Assembly: GCA_015179025.1 (NCBI GenBank)
Contig: WHUX01000002.1
Location: 744,001-808,000, forward strand
DNA from: Terfezia claveryi
Lineage: Eukaryota > Ascomycota > Pezizomycetes > Pezizales > Pezizaceae
Length of the DNA stretch: 64,000 nt
Direction of reading: 5' to 3'
The translations under genes were made by a program, and so were the position numbers. Shown here piece after piece: positions 24,535 through 35,755 of the stretch. Every line of letters starts with the position of its first letter. The stretch's first letter is position 1. The notes under the pieces were generated by a model. It was not told where the DNA came from, ran no database searches, and saw nothing but the letters and a program-made list of their open reading frames with translations.

Positions 24535-24848
24535 TTTTTGTGTGGTATCACGTGAGCATGGAGTAATATAATGTTCAATTTATGAAAAGCTAGCTACACA
24601 TCAGCCCTGCACGGCCCCCGCTGCCCGCGTTGTCCCCGCCCCTGCTACCCCCCTACTTCCACTACCTCTACTACTCCGCTACCTGCAAATTTTCATAAGT
24701 TGGGTCCGCCCCATGCCACTATTGTATGTATGCAGGGTATATTGTTAGCACTTGGCAGGATTGGAACTGGTAAAATGCTATGCATGCTATTACAGAGTTA
24801 TGCTATTTTTGCCATAGTCCCAAACTCGGGCCGAGCTGCCTCTATGCT

Positions 24849-24859
24849 CAACCAGACTA
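24849..24859 (-). repeat. TAGTCTGGTTG dispersed repeat, exact copy
   Basis: Exact copy, minus orientation, no direct repeat found in the flanks. Confidence 0.75.
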
Positions 24860-25922
24860 ATCACCAGGAGACATTTCGCTCTGTTATACTGAATGTATGT
24901 ATGCCAAGCCAGCCTTTGTTTGCTCTTTCCCTGAGATAACGCTCACAGATAGAGTTTCCATCTACTCTTTTTGTCTTCTTCATAGCCACTCCGGCTTCCT
25001 CACATATAGCAAGTGTATATTTGACAATTCTCCTAACAATACATTTTCCAACCCTGCACTGATTACAGGTCTTCCATCTATTACCTGTTTGCATTGGATG
25101 TCCATGCTTTTGGATCGAAGGCTGTTCGATTCCTTGAGCAAGCAGCAAGATTGATTTGATAGCTCCTAAGTGCTTTGCAGGTCTAATCACGTGGCTGCCC
25201 TCGCCCAGAGTGCTAGGTCTTGTAAATGAAACTTCGTTGCCAATTACCCTCAGACGCGTAACCTTCCCATATTTAAATGTACAATAAGGCAGCTGTTCAA
25301 CTACAGCTCTATAGCTATACGGTTATACCACGGTGTTTTTTACGAACACAAGTAAGTTTGTAGTTTGGCCTGCGCTTAGTTGGTTTACCGTCCCACCATG
25401 GGTTTTTTTGTATGAGATTCATATTTATATTTTAAAAGCTTTCCTCTAGCTCCCATATGCATGAGGTTAGCTGACCCCGTGATATATACTTGGAAAATAT
25501 GAAAACGTAAATATTTAGTACTCGAGCCGTGCTCGTGCTCACTGGAAGGTGCCGGGCCGCGGCGCACATCCTGACGAGACTCTCCTGAGACCTGAGACAA
25601 CATGGTACGTCTAACAATAGCTAAGTACATACATTTACTCCTAAAGTCGCACCCCCAACAAATCTCGACACGCTTCCAAGTACACCGGTATGCCTGGTTG
25701 CGTATGTCCAGACCCTCATTCCTCCTGCTAGGCATCATTTACTCGCGATCGCCGCGTGAGACATACTCTGGTTGGTACTGGTGATATTGCACTGTTATAA
25801 CTTCTGCAGTCCTGGTTCTTGTTTTCTCCACTACCTTTCGTCCTTGTCGCAAATGTTTGAATTCAGCTTGTTCCAGTATTCTTGAACGCGAGCTCAAATT
25901 CATCCTAACACATAAGTGTACC

Positions 25923-28900
25923 ATGGCTTCCAGCCGATTTCATTCCGGTGCACGTGCAGCTACCAAGGGCAATACGGCAACGCAGTCAGGGGCAAATTTC
26001 CAAACGGAAGATAACGACGTCGATGATGTCGTTGCAGCCCAAGAAGAAGCAGAAATTATAATTGCATACCGTCTCAGTCCCGTGCAAGCCAGACTACTCA
26101 GTCCCCACCGGCCGCGGACGTCGACAATCACGAAAAGGAGAGATAATTTCTTGTCTGGCTCTGGGGCCCCACCATTACCCAAGTCCACCGCCCCGCCAAG
26201 CACTTCTGGCTCGACCACTCCGACCTTACATGCGCCGTCAGCCTCGTTCCCTTACTGTTCCGGACCGGGCGATCATGATCAGCAAGACAGGTTATCTGAA
26301 GCTGCAAGAAGATGTCAGGAATGGGTGGAAACGAGGAGCGGAGAAGTTTTTTTTTCAAATTCTTGCAGTGCTTCCGCAATTCCGCAATATTCTGGCGCCG
26401 GTACTGGCCACGTCAAAGGGAGCCCACAGAAGTGTGTCCCGGCTCCCTGGAAGGTAAGTTTACGTGACACCGGCGAAAACAAGAAGGTTATCGATGCCAC
26501 TGAAAGGGCTTGGAGGGACATGGTGAACAATGACCCACAAGTACCCATAGTCCCACAGACTGAACGACAGGGATGTCCCGCTTTGGTGTTTGATGAGGCA
26601 GTTGGCGGTTGGGGTAAGAAGAAACTCACTGAGCCCAGCCTAAGGGACCCTGTGGTAATGGACACTACTGCATATCCTGCCACCAGAGAGGCCCAGAATT
26701 TACTCCCGGTGTGCAGTCCACGACCTTTGCGACCGTCCAATAGATGCTATGACAAGCGGCGCGAGACCGTCACTAGTGTTATTACTTCAGAGGACGAGGA
26801 AGAAATTCGGCTGAATCAGCTGAGGCTTGAAAGAGAGCGAGAGAAATCATTGGAAGAACGGGAGCTACGAGAAAGGAACAAGAAGAAACCACCACTTCGG
26901 CTTCTATCACTAGGTATGTTTTGTGTCCTCCTGGCAGCCGACCCTCGGATTGACCGTATAACAGATGGCGGAGGTATCCGCGGTTATACAATGATTCTTG
27001 TTCTCGAGGAGCTTATGCATCAATGCTTTGTGTCAATTCACGGGCGAGGTAAGCTTCATTCCTAATGAACCTATCAGGAATCTCCATTGACATACAGTAT
27101 GTCTAGCTCCTGACGCTCGAAAGGGAGAACGCCCCTCCAAACCATGCGAAGTGAGTACACCACATTTCAATTGATGGTAGAAAATTCATAACATATCTCG
27201 CTTGGCAGGTTTTTGATTTGATAGGCGGTACCGGAATTGGCGGGTGAGTGATAATTGCTTCTCGGTAATTCGAAAGATTCAGTCACTGTTGCCTCCATCT
27301 ACATCGGCCCTAAACGTGTGCTCATATTTGCACTCTGAATATTTTCTAAGGGCTTATACAGGCTTATTGCGATCTTCCTTGGAAGGCTGAGACTCTCTGT
27401 TACCGAGTTGAAAGATATGTACCCGTCATTGATGCAATCTATACTGCAACACGATAAACGTATGTTCGGGGTCCCTTTCCGGTCCACTCTATTCAAAGCG
27501 TCGAAACTAGTGGAAGTACTCCGCACGACCATACGACAACAGGGAAATATAACATATTCAGAGCTTCCAAAAGACCCCTTTGACAGTGATGAATATGATG
27601 AGGAAACCACACCCCGGTGGGCCAAAGGTTATACAACCCCTATTAGTAACTACGCAAAGAGTCCGACAACGCCAGATTGGCCGACTAGTGCTGCTACTTT
27701 CTGTGATTCTACCGCTATTATGCCAGAATATGGAAGTCACACTCAGCGGCGTAAATCGTTGGATGATACTTTGAAGAGCTTCTCAGACGGTAGTAACAAA
27801 GGTGTTGCACGCAAGGGATTATTCCGTGGTGGCTTCACAAAGAAAAGTCTTAATGATCTCAAGGCGTGCTCGCCTACAGCCATAGAAACAACCGAAATCT
27901 CACAAGCCCCTAAAGTTGGTCCGAAGTATTGTGATGCTACTGATCTGAGTGTTGAAGGAATCTCCGATGAGATTCTGTATGATGCAAGAGCAGGCAGGTG
28001 CCGAACGTGAGTGTTCTACTACTCTTACTTTTCTAGTCTAACCCAAGCGTAGGTTTGTCACAGCAATCCTCAAGGGCTCCTTTTATGATCAAGAACCCGC
28101 CCTTCTCAGGTCTTATAACTCCCCTGCGGAAGCGTTACTAGAGCCAAACTGCGCGATTTGGCAGGCATGTGCAGCCACAACTGCCGTACAGATGCTGTTC
28201 AAGCCTGTCCAGATCGGGCAACATATATTTCATGACGAGGGACCTGGTAGTTACAATCCTACACCTTCAGTTCTCAAAGAGGCAGCTGAGCATTTGTGGA
28301 AGGGCAGGGAAATTGGGTGCATTACTAGTATAGGCACTGGCAAACTGGGAAATGGCCCCTCGCTGGAGCACGCCCATTCTGCCGATCGATGGGAAGGTCA
28401 TGGTGGTGGAGTGGCAACCCTCACAACTACAAAAAGAAGGCTAGGCCACAAGCTCGATGCTTGCGAAACAATTCATCGGGAGTTGAATCAAACGACTCTT
28501 CAACAATATGGAATTTTGACCGATGATTACTTCAGGTTCAATGTTGATCTTGGCTTGGCTACCAGTGAGTTAAGTGAGTGGGACAATCTTGCAGAGTTAA
28601 ATACCATGACGAAAAGGTATTTGGGAAAAGTTGATGTTCACGATGCCCTCAAGGAATGTGGTCGGAGGCTAGGTGCTATAGAAAAAATCAGAGAGAAAAT
28701 GATTGAGGTAATTTCCTGTCCAGGCCACAGCTATTTGTATGACCTCCACTCATAAGGAAACAGGCCATGTGCCCAAAGCAACATTCGACTATACTGAATC
28801 CAAACCATACTTGCGGCGAACTTTCCCATTTTAAAGCCGAGTTACCAGCAGACGAGCCCGTCAGTTCCGTGTACCAACCTGTGGAACATGATGCTGAGGC

Positions 28901-29063
28901 TTACGCTGAGCTACCTACTCAGGAGGTGTTAGATCGCTCAAATCGAGAATTTTTCCCCCCTAAGCTAACTTCTCACAATACCCCATCGAAACGGGAGACG
29001 TTCTATATCGTGAGTGAGCTTCCATTTTTCGAAATTCCACCAACGAGTGAGAAGGGTTTATGA
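25923..29063 (+). CDS. patatin-like phospholipase-family protein, probable pseudoenzyme
   Basis: Seven exons: 25923-26913, 26965-27048, 27098-27150 (or from 27107), 27209-27243, 27362-28006, 28053-28707, 28764-29063. The introns are 46-118 nt and all phases agree; about 920 aa. The start is ACCATGG at 25923. Residues 1-320 are disordered, ending in a charged helix (about 285-320). The patatin domain begins LRLLSLDGGGIRGY (oxyanion loop, about 326-338), continues FDLIGGTGIGGLIAIFLGRL where the usual GTSTGG nucleophile motif is GTGIGG (Gly385 in place of Ser), a 150-residue insertion, SFYD...SYNSPAEA, then HDEG (Asp664, normally DGG/DGA) and SIGTGK. Loss of the Ser predicts no classical Ser-Asp lipase activity. 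The family normally hydrolyses phospholipids. The intron-2 acceptor is ambiguous by 9 nt. Confidence 0.85.
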
Positions 29064-30249
29064 AAACGAGCCTTGCGACGGAGAGGGAGGCAAGGATGAA
29101 CTTTAGTCGGAAGGCAATTTGCTATAAAACTAAATAACGCGGATTTTTCTTTTCCTACCCTGAATTTCAATCTGGGGATTGTATTATTAATAAGAATATC
29201 AGGAATGGGGGGGGACATACTAAGTGGCTGATCCTATAGCTGAGCTGTGGGTCTGCATTTGATATTTCAAAGCCCATCCATTGATAGAGCGCGTCGCAAC
29301 TTGAGTTGATATTCCGTAATAATTAGCGAGTAAGAAGGTCTTAAACACGGGTATGGGGTAGGCAAACTATAGGTCAGATACAAATACATTTAATTTATTC
29401 CTCCCATACCCAGTTCCCCTCACCTAATCTACCACGCTGGAATACGGATATACACTTGTTAAGATCGGCGCTGTGGATCGTTATGTTGCAGTTCGTTATG
29501 ATTCATGTATCGTGTTATTCACATAGCCTGGCCAGGGTAGAAAGCCCCTCCCCCGTAACTGCTTTGTATTCAACGCGCCACGGCTTTGCTACCCGTGGTC
29601 TCGCAGATACAGTCCTATTGGGTTCGACTCTCTGCTCACCAATTATTCCGGTATAGGATCAATATCCATCGATATCTATTCGGGTGGCTCTTAGCCAGGC
29701 CAGGTAAGACTTTAACTAGCGTTTGTGTTACTTCCCTTTTAGAAAAATTGATTACCGTATTCGGCAGCAGTCGCCTAGCAGGCCGCCAACACCTCATCTA
29801 CCTACATGCAGGCACGTAAAACAAGAACTTCAATCCTGATCGGCGCGGGCTATGACGACCAGAAAACAGGTTTGCAAACCCCAAGGTATGCGAAAATTCC
29901 GGATTAGTTTAAAAATTTCCGGATGACGATGCAAAGCCTTAACAAGTACGTATTGAGCAAATGTGAAATTCATCCTGTGTGATGCTTGGATTGAATAATT
30001 TAGGGCACAATTATGTGGTATGGCCTATCAAAAGGTACGCATGGTATGAGGACATGTTGGTTCGGGCAGTCCAGTCTACCTAGAAAATAGGTTGGAGCAG
30101 GGCCGCTGTGGATAGAATAAAATCCTTCTGGACCAAGAACAGTGCTTTCTTTAACTCTCCTATCATTATCGTATCTAAACCTAGATCCAAAAGACTGAGT
30201 CGACCAGCTGCAGATTATACAGAACACTCCGAACATCGTACAGTTTACC
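29064..30249. other. intergenic
   Basis: No supported gene. A minus-strand frame at 30000-30338 overlaps the start of the small basic protein and has no domain. Otherwise nothing is seen. Confidence 0.45.
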
Positions 30250-30594
30250 ATGCCCTTCCTAAGATCGACCCACACAACTACCGCTAAACCATCCCTAATG
30301 TCTCGCATTATGGGTCGTTCCCCCCGTACACATACCACAAGGACTACACCAGTTCACCATCATAAACGACGCCCTAGTATTGGTGATAGGATCTCAAGTG
30401 CTATGCTGAAGCTCAAAGGAAGTTTAACCAACAGGCCAGGGCAGAAGGTAAGCTCGGAATCCCCAGGATTCAAACCGATATTTAAGAATAATTACTAATA
30501 TTGAGAATAGGCAGACAGAAAGGGCACAAGACACACGAGAAGACGCCATGCCGGCACCACTACAGCCCCAAGGAGGCGAAGGAGGGTTTATTAG
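30250..30594 (+). CDS. small basic fungal protein (GDRISSAMLKLKGS motif)
   Basis: Two exons: 30250-30447 and 30511-30594; intron 63 nt with GTAAGC donor, a perfect TACTAAT branch site and AATAG acceptor; phase 0, 93 aa. The protein is strongly basic, with Thr/Arg-rich ends and a central block RRPSIGDRISSAMLKLKGSL followed by a Pro-Gly-Gln-Lys turn. I recall similar GDKISG-x-LKLKGSLT blocks in small ascomycete proteins annotated as hypothetical, sometimes with a conserved C-terminal Arg/Gly tail; here the tail is Arg-rich. No signal peptide or TM helix. Function unknown; the basic composition suggests nucleic-acid or membrane-surface binding. Confidence 0.75.
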
Positions 30595-31728
30595 GAGAAT
30601 TACTAGAGTTAATTGAGTGATTTTGAGTGAGGTGCTTGATATGGTTGGTGGGTAGTACGTAAATACTTACTTATACGTTGGGAACGGTATTTTATTCTCT
30701 GGCTTGACGTTTGTATACTACTGTACTTTATCTTCGAGGCCTCCGCCTATGCATACCTAAATAGTAGCTAATGCAATCATATTTTGCAGCCTCTAGTTAC
30801 AGAAGTTTTGCCTTGAATATCTTGCCACCTACGTATGGGTTATTTCCTAAACCACCCCATGTATGCATATTTTTCTGTTAAAGATAAGCGTACATATGCG
30901 CCAGATGAGCTCAGTGTTGGGGGCATCGATATATCGGGCCCACTCTATAGAAGCCTAAAGGTGTGCATTCAAGTTGGCCTCAACGTCCATATGCTTGAGT
31001 AAAGTTTCATCTGCAACCAAAAAGATTAAACGCCGGTCCGCGTCGGTGTCGAAATATAGTTTTGTTCAATCCAAAGCCTGAACCCTGATCTCGTGACCGG
31101 CCTGAACCCAACCATAGCTTGGATGCTCCAATATTCCACGCCTACTGCCTAGTACCTATGGCTACTTTCTCGCATTTTGGAGCTTGCTTATGCCCTGCCT
31201 GATATCCTTCCGCCTATGGTTCCAAAAGTTCGAACTGCACCTTTCCCTCAAACAACTAGAGCTATAGATTGAGGGTAACGCCCCAAAGCCTCAACCTCTA
31301 ACGTGTTATGTTAAGGTTTAGATTCCCAGCGCCCGATCTAACCGGCGAACAAGCTACCACAACATGGCAAACTTTCGCTAACCAACGGTGCTTAGGTACA
31401 CCTTGATACTCAAGAATATGCTTCCATCAAAGTTAGTTGTATGTAGGTCACAGGAGTATGTATCCATCATCCCACTGACCTTGGGCCTATCCCAACAGAA
31501 CGGAACCCTGAGCATTAGCATGCAGACTCATACTCACTCTCTAACGTAGCTGAAGACATTTGAACATCAAAGAAAGTCTGAATATGGGTCAAATTCCTAT
31601 ATAAGTCACACCCTCCAACCGTTTCTGCCTTTCTATTCATCAGCACACTTCCGTACAATTCAACGGTATAGACACTCTTTTATATTCTTTCCAGCTACAG
31701 ACCTTCCTTAAGACCTTTTTCGAATTCC
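30595..31728. other. intergenic, promoter of the secreted precursor gene
   Basis: 1.1 kb without a gene. The distal part shows nothing recognisable. The last 130 nt contain a TATA box and a C/T-rich leader. Confidence 0.45.
31599..31606 (+). promoter_or_regulatory. TATA box of the secreted precursor gene
   Basis: TATATAAG lies about 190 nt upstream of the ATG, with a pyrimidine-rich leader (CCCTCCAACCGTTTCTGCC) after it. This suggests a strongly transcribed gene. Confidence 0.5.
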
Positions 31729-31779
31729 GTAAGTATCTAGAGGATTGTGATATTCATTCACAAACTAACATATCCTCAG
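31729..31779 (+). other. 5'-UTR intron of the secreted precursor gene
   Basis: 51-nt intron: GTAAGT donor, ACTAAC branch site, TCCTCAG acceptor, ending 8 nt before the ATG. Confidence 0.7.
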
Positions 31780-31787
31780 ATACAAAA

Positions 31788-32360
31788 ATGCAGTTCACTG
31801 CTTCTCTTTTCGCGGCTCTCGCTACCTTCGTCACTTTTACCGTCGCGGCTCCTCAGGGATTCGGTGGTGGTTTCGGTGGTGGTTTCGGTGGTGATGGCTT
31901 CGGTGGTTTCGGCGCCAACGGTCTTGGCGTCATCCCCACCGATCTGAACCTCGATGACAACCAGAACTACAACATTAACCAGAACGACAACGCGAACGAC
32001 AACGAAGAATTCCAGTTCAACGAGTTCGATCATTTCAATGCTATCGACAACATTCTCGAGAATTTCTGCACCTTCGATGGGGAGTCTGGAGAACTCGAAT
32101 ATCTCGGAAAGAGATCTGACCTCGTGAAGAGGGGATTTGTCGGATTCCCTGGATTCGATAACTTCGACTTCAACAATAACCAAAATGCCAATGTCAATCA
32201 GAATGCGAATCTCGATGAGAACTTACTCCAGAGCATCAACAACGACAACATTCCCATGAATAATGGCGACTTCTTCAACGGATTCTCCGGCAGCTCATTT
32301 GGTAGCCTCATCGACTGCTTCTTCAACGACGACGGTATTTTAGTCGCTGGCAAGCGCTAG
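31788..32360 (+). CDS. secreted Gly/Asn-rich precursor with Kex2 sites
   Basis: Single coding exon, 190 aa. Signal peptide about 1-21 (cleavage near VAA|PQ), a GFGGG repeat (about 24-45), then two imperfectly repeated modules. Each has an Asn/Gln/Asp-rich stretch (NINQNDNAND; NVNQNANLDE), a hydrophobic segment with one Cys (Cys94; Cys177) and an acidic turn, and each ends in a dibasic Kex2-type site after Gly (GKR at 107-109; GKR at 188-190). An extra VKR lies at 113-115. The layout (signal peptide, repeats, KR ends) is that of a Kex2-processed precursor such as fungal KEP/RiPP-type or secreted peptide precursors. The sequence itself is not one I recognise. The strong promoter and 5'-UTR intron fit high expression. 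It could also simply be a low-complexity wall protein. Confidence 0.88.
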   Translation: MQFTASLFAALATFVTFTVAAPQGFGGGFGGGFGGDGFGGFGANGLGVIPTDLNLDDNQNYNINQNDNANDNEEFQFNEFDHFNAIDNILENFCTFDGESGELEYLGKRSDLVKRGFVGFPGFDNFDFNNNQNANVNQNANLDENLLQSINNDNIPMNNGDFFNGFSGSSFGSLIDCFFNDDGILVAGKR

Positions 32361-33232
32361 ACACTTTTTTTTTTTTTTGCGGACGTGTATAAAATCCACG
32401 GCTTGATGGTTTTTGAGTTTGTTTCTACTTCACTCTAGATCTTCTGTTCTTCTCCTTTCCGTGGTAGCCTGCTGACGAGCTGAGCTTTGTCACCTTGGTT
32501 TCTTCTATGTTACTTTGTCCAAGAAACAGTTTATGCAATATCTGTAGATAGTCAATTTCAAACTGTTTATCCGCACCTTGATAGTTTCAAGCTTGATGTT
32601 GATATTCAGAGCTTAAAAGCTTAAACTCACCCGGTTGTGGTGCCTAGACTGTTAAATCTTTCCTATGTTAAACGAGAGACTCACCCCACTGTTGTTAATT
32701 CTAACGCAGCTTGCAGCCCTGCAGCCAGGCAGACCTCGATGCGAAGCTGATGGAATCGGGGCCTCATCCCTGTCTTCGTCGATGACGTCAACCGATCATA
32801 GGTTACAACCAACAGGAGCACGACATCCAACATGAAATGAGTTTGATAGACAGTTTCTGTGACCCAATCCTGCAGATTGCTCCCACAACGCAGCCTCACT
32901 CTCCTCATGGTCCAACCCTCATAGAATTCACTTTCCAGGTTCAAGGAATTGCAGGACCTGCTTATGCACACACATGTTGTTGTCCCCTGGTAATACTAAC
33001 AGAACGTTCGAAGCAAGAACTGGGAAGGGAGAATTACACGGCTACCAACGTCATATACGAGCTGGGAGGTATGAAGATAAATTGGTAAACCCTCTGCCTC
33101 TTCCCGTCCATTTTTGGGGACAAATCAGCACGTACCCTTCGTTCACTCCTTTTCTCGTAAGAGGGAAATTAGGAGAATTAAAAGACCTTTCGAAGATACC
33201 AACGTGTCAGTAACCAAATTCCTTTATTCAAT
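32361..33232. other. intergenic
   Basis: Contains the T-rich 3' UTR of the secreted precursor (T-run at about 32367). Short frames at 32681-33213 on both strands have no domain support. Confidence 0.45.
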
Positions 33233-35098
33233 ATGCCTATCGTACTTGATGATTCAATCCTCATACCCCCTTCCCTCCGCCGAGGCCCTCCCCCCCGAGT
33301 TTACAATATAGTACAACCAGGAACAACTACCACCACAATTATCGAGCCAGGAGCCTCTCACATCCCTCATCGTCCCTTGACACCCCCAAGATCCCCTGTT
33401 TTCATTCATCAAGAGACTACCTCCTATATACCCCCTCAAGATGATTTGGGTGAATTCCGAGGTGAGGTAGAGTATGTAAGTCCAGGTAGTCGAAGGAAAC
33501 TCTACATAGGGAATGATTCCGGAAGATCGTCCCGTTACAGATCACATAGCATTGATGCCCCTCACGAAGGAGGCTTCGAAGTGTCCCGCCCTCGACACTA
33601 CTATGACGATGACTTTGAAGACGACAGAAGGCATGGATCTCATACAGCAGGTGTTGAGCACAGTCACCGCCATCATGGCCCTCATGTGATTCCCGGCTTT
33701 CACGGACATGAAGATTACCCAGGGCCTCATGAATCCGAACGACATCACAGACGAGTACGCCATCTTGCACAAGCAGGGCTAGCTGCTGGGGCTTTGGGGG
33801 CAGCAAAAGAGATTCACGATCGCGGAAGGCGAAGGGTCGAGGATAGATCTCCCTCCGATTCCTCCGACGGGGGTCATGGGCATCATAAAGGACGCAAAAT
33901 TGCTGCTGCAGCCCTCGGTGCCACTGCCGCAGGGGCGGCTGCTGCACACCACATGTATAAACGACGACAGAGATCTCGAGCTCGATCATCTGACTCTTAC
34001 TACTCCTCCCCGTCTGACACTGACCACCACCCAGGACGAAAGGTGGCAGGGGCAGCGCTTGGTGCTACTGCTGCAAGCATTGCCGCACACAAGATTCACC
34101 AACACCGTCAGAAGTCCAAATCCAGTTCGGGACGGTCACGAAGCTCCTCCTCGGGTAGGGAGCATCCTCATCATCGAAAGGCTAAACTTGCGGCTGCTGC
34201 AATTGGTACCGGTCTTGCTGCACGGCATCTTCATCACCGTAGAAAAGCGCGATCCAAGCCGCCTTCTAGATCGCCATCAAGAGAGCGAGAGCCTTGGGGA
34301 CGCCATCTGGCTGCTGCTGCACTTGGTGCTACTGCTGCTGGTCTTGCTCACCATGAATATAATCACCATCAGGCCGAGCGCCCCAGACCAGTCTTGAGGA
34401 GAAGCTACAGTGATGAAGGCCTCAGAGGACACCGAAATCATATTTTTTCGAGGAACCGTTCTCCTTCGCCACATAAGCATAGCAAGTTGAAGAAGGCAGC
34501 TGCAACTGCTGTCGCCGCTGCTGTTGCAAAGAAAGCAATCGATCATTACCGGGAGGGGAGAAGCAGGAGTAGGAGTTCTGATAGGAGCCCTGAACGCCAC
34601 CGCGGCCTTTTCCACCGTAATCACTCACGGCCACGTTCCCGCTCTAAGTCTCGGCACCGAATTGGAATTCCGGAGGCAGCGGCTACCCTAATCGGTGCTG
34701 GTATAGCTGGAGAAAGGGCGCATAAGAAGCACAAGGAGAAGAAGCGAGAGCAGGAAATGCATGGACGTGGTGTTGCAGTCCCAACTGGAGATCCACAGCA
34801 CATGCACCATGGTTCCAGTTCCCCGTATGCTCACCCTGGTGGTTCCCTCAATGGTGGAGGATATGCTGAGACAATAGATTCAGATACCACAACCACAACC
34901 ATACCTCGAGATAATACCCCTCCACCGCAAGACCGGAATCGCAGCCGGAGGGCAAGCCTCGATGCTAGTTCGGTTGATGGGTTTATGAATCGTCATGCTG
35001 AGGCACCGCACCAGCGGAGGACTTTGGGAGATGGACTTTCACCAGAAGCTATTGCTTATAAGTTGGGACAGACGATTGGGAGAAATAGTAAGCATTAA
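33233..35098 (+). CDS. His/Arg/Ser-rich alanine-repeat protein, DUF3824-like
   Basis: Single exon, 621 aa. After a Pro-rich N-terminus (about 1-75) and a His-rich region (about 130-175), the protein carries five to six repeats of a short Ala/Gly helix next to a basic residue pair (GRKIAAAALGATAAGAAAAHH, GRKVAGAALGATAASIAAHK and similar, about 180-510), separated by Ser/Arg-rich linkers (RSRSRS, SRSPSRERE). The repeated glycine-zipper-like helices plus RS-type linkers resemble the fungal DUF3824 family, some members of which are annotated as 'glycine-rich' or 'PRP8-like' without evidence. I cannot assign a function. RS linkers suggest phosphorylation; the Ala helices could be membrane-associated. 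The ATG at 33233 is first in frame, directly after TTCAAT. Confidence 0.8.
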   Translation: MPIVLDDSILIPPSLRRGPPPRVYNIVQPGTTTTTIIEPGASHIPHRPLTPPRSPVFIHQETTSYIPPQDDLGEFRGEVEYVSPGSRRKLYIGNDSGRSSRYRSHSIDAPHEGGFEVSRPRHYYDDDFEDDRRHGSHTAGVEHSHRHHGPHVIPGFHGHEDYPGPHESERHHRRVRHLAQAGLAAGALGAAKEIHDRGRRRVEDRSPSDSSDGGHGHHKGRKIAAAALGATAAGAAAAHHMYKRRQRSRARSSDSYYSSPSDTDHHPGRKVAGAALGATAASIAAHKIHQHRQKSKSSSGRSRSSSSGREHPHHRKAKLAAAAIGTGLAARHLHHRRKARSKPPSRSPSREREPWGRHLAAAALGATAAGLAHHEYNHHQAERPRPVLRRSYSDEGLRGHRNHIFSRNRSPSPHKHSKLKKAAATAVAAAVAKKAIDHYREGRSRSRSSDRSPERHRGLFHRNHSRPRSRSKSRHRIGIPEAAATLIGAGIAGERAHKKHKEKKREQEMHGRGVAVPTGDPQHMHHGSSSPYAHPGGSLNGGGYAETIDSDTTTTTIPRDNTPPPQDRNRSRRASLDASSVDGFMNRHAEAPHQRRTLGDGLSPEAIAYKLGQTIGRNSKH

Positions 35099-35755
35099 TT
35101 GCAGTATTCTAATTTAGAGATATTAATTTCTTTCGACTTCCTTTCTTGCCCATCTGACGGAGTTAGGAATTTCTTTTCTTTTATGGTACGTATGTTTTTG
35201 TACTTTACAGGATCAGGAGGATGGTTGATGTATATACATGGTGCATATGCGGTGATAATAACTTTCTCCTCTTGATATCTATGACTACGTAGCTGCCAAT
35301 GACATAATGTGTGTAGTCTAAGCCATCGTAGCGTAATAAATTTGATCACACTCTCTACCATTATACATCGTTGTGTATAGTGAGCCCTTACATTCGTTAA
35401 CGGATCGTGGCCCGGAATTTAGGGCTATTGCCGCATACTCAGTTGCCGCTCTCGGCACATCACTCGAATTGCTCTGGTTCGCCACTTGGACTACCCGCTT
35501 GGGTAGTTCTACTAAAACCAGACTACTCTAAACGGAACTTCATTTTTACAGCCCCACCTCGATGCCGAGACTACCCCACCTCTAGCCCCACAATGATATC
35601 ACTGCCGGCAATATTGGTCCATATACTTGTGTACTTGAAGTCTATAGCTATCGATAGACTTCGCTTGAAATCCTTCGCTCACAAAAGCTTCAGCTTTCGA
35701 ATAAGATACTACAGCTGTTATATACTACCATTCTTATTTTTTTAAAACGGTATAG
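35099..35755. other. intergenic, promoter of the SDR gene
   Basis: No gene. Contains a near-copy of the dispersed repeat (AAACCAGACTA, 35516-35526) and a palindrome at 35638-35663. Confidence 0.5.
35638..35663. promoter_or_regulatory. palindrome upstream of the SDR gene
   Basis: Perfect 9-bp arms GAAGTCTAT / ATAGACTTC around an 8-nt centre, ending 93 nt before the SDR start codon. Possible dimeric transcription-factor site or hairpin; not matched to a known site. Confidence 0.4.

Larger units (their letters stand above)
21231..25922. other. repeat-rich gene-free region
   Basis: About 4.7 kb with no supported gene. It carries several copies of the 11-mer repeat (22470, 23067-23131, 24849, plus near-copies at 22377, 22888, 23292 and 25764), a T-run near 23484 and a pogo-like terminal fragment (24467-24534). 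Open frames at 24700-25190 may belong to the transposon relic but show no recognisable transposase motif. Confidence 0.5.

Noticed and set aside
24861..25190. 109-codon minus-strand frame as a possible pogo HTH/CENP-B fragment
   Set aside because: Basic helix-like segments are suggestive only; I could not identify a DDE triad or a clear HTH, so it is not annotated as transposase.
33417..34634. Several long antisense frames (up to 190 codons) opposite the DUF3824-like gene
   Set aside because: Shadow frames created by the GC-rich, repeated codons of the real gene.
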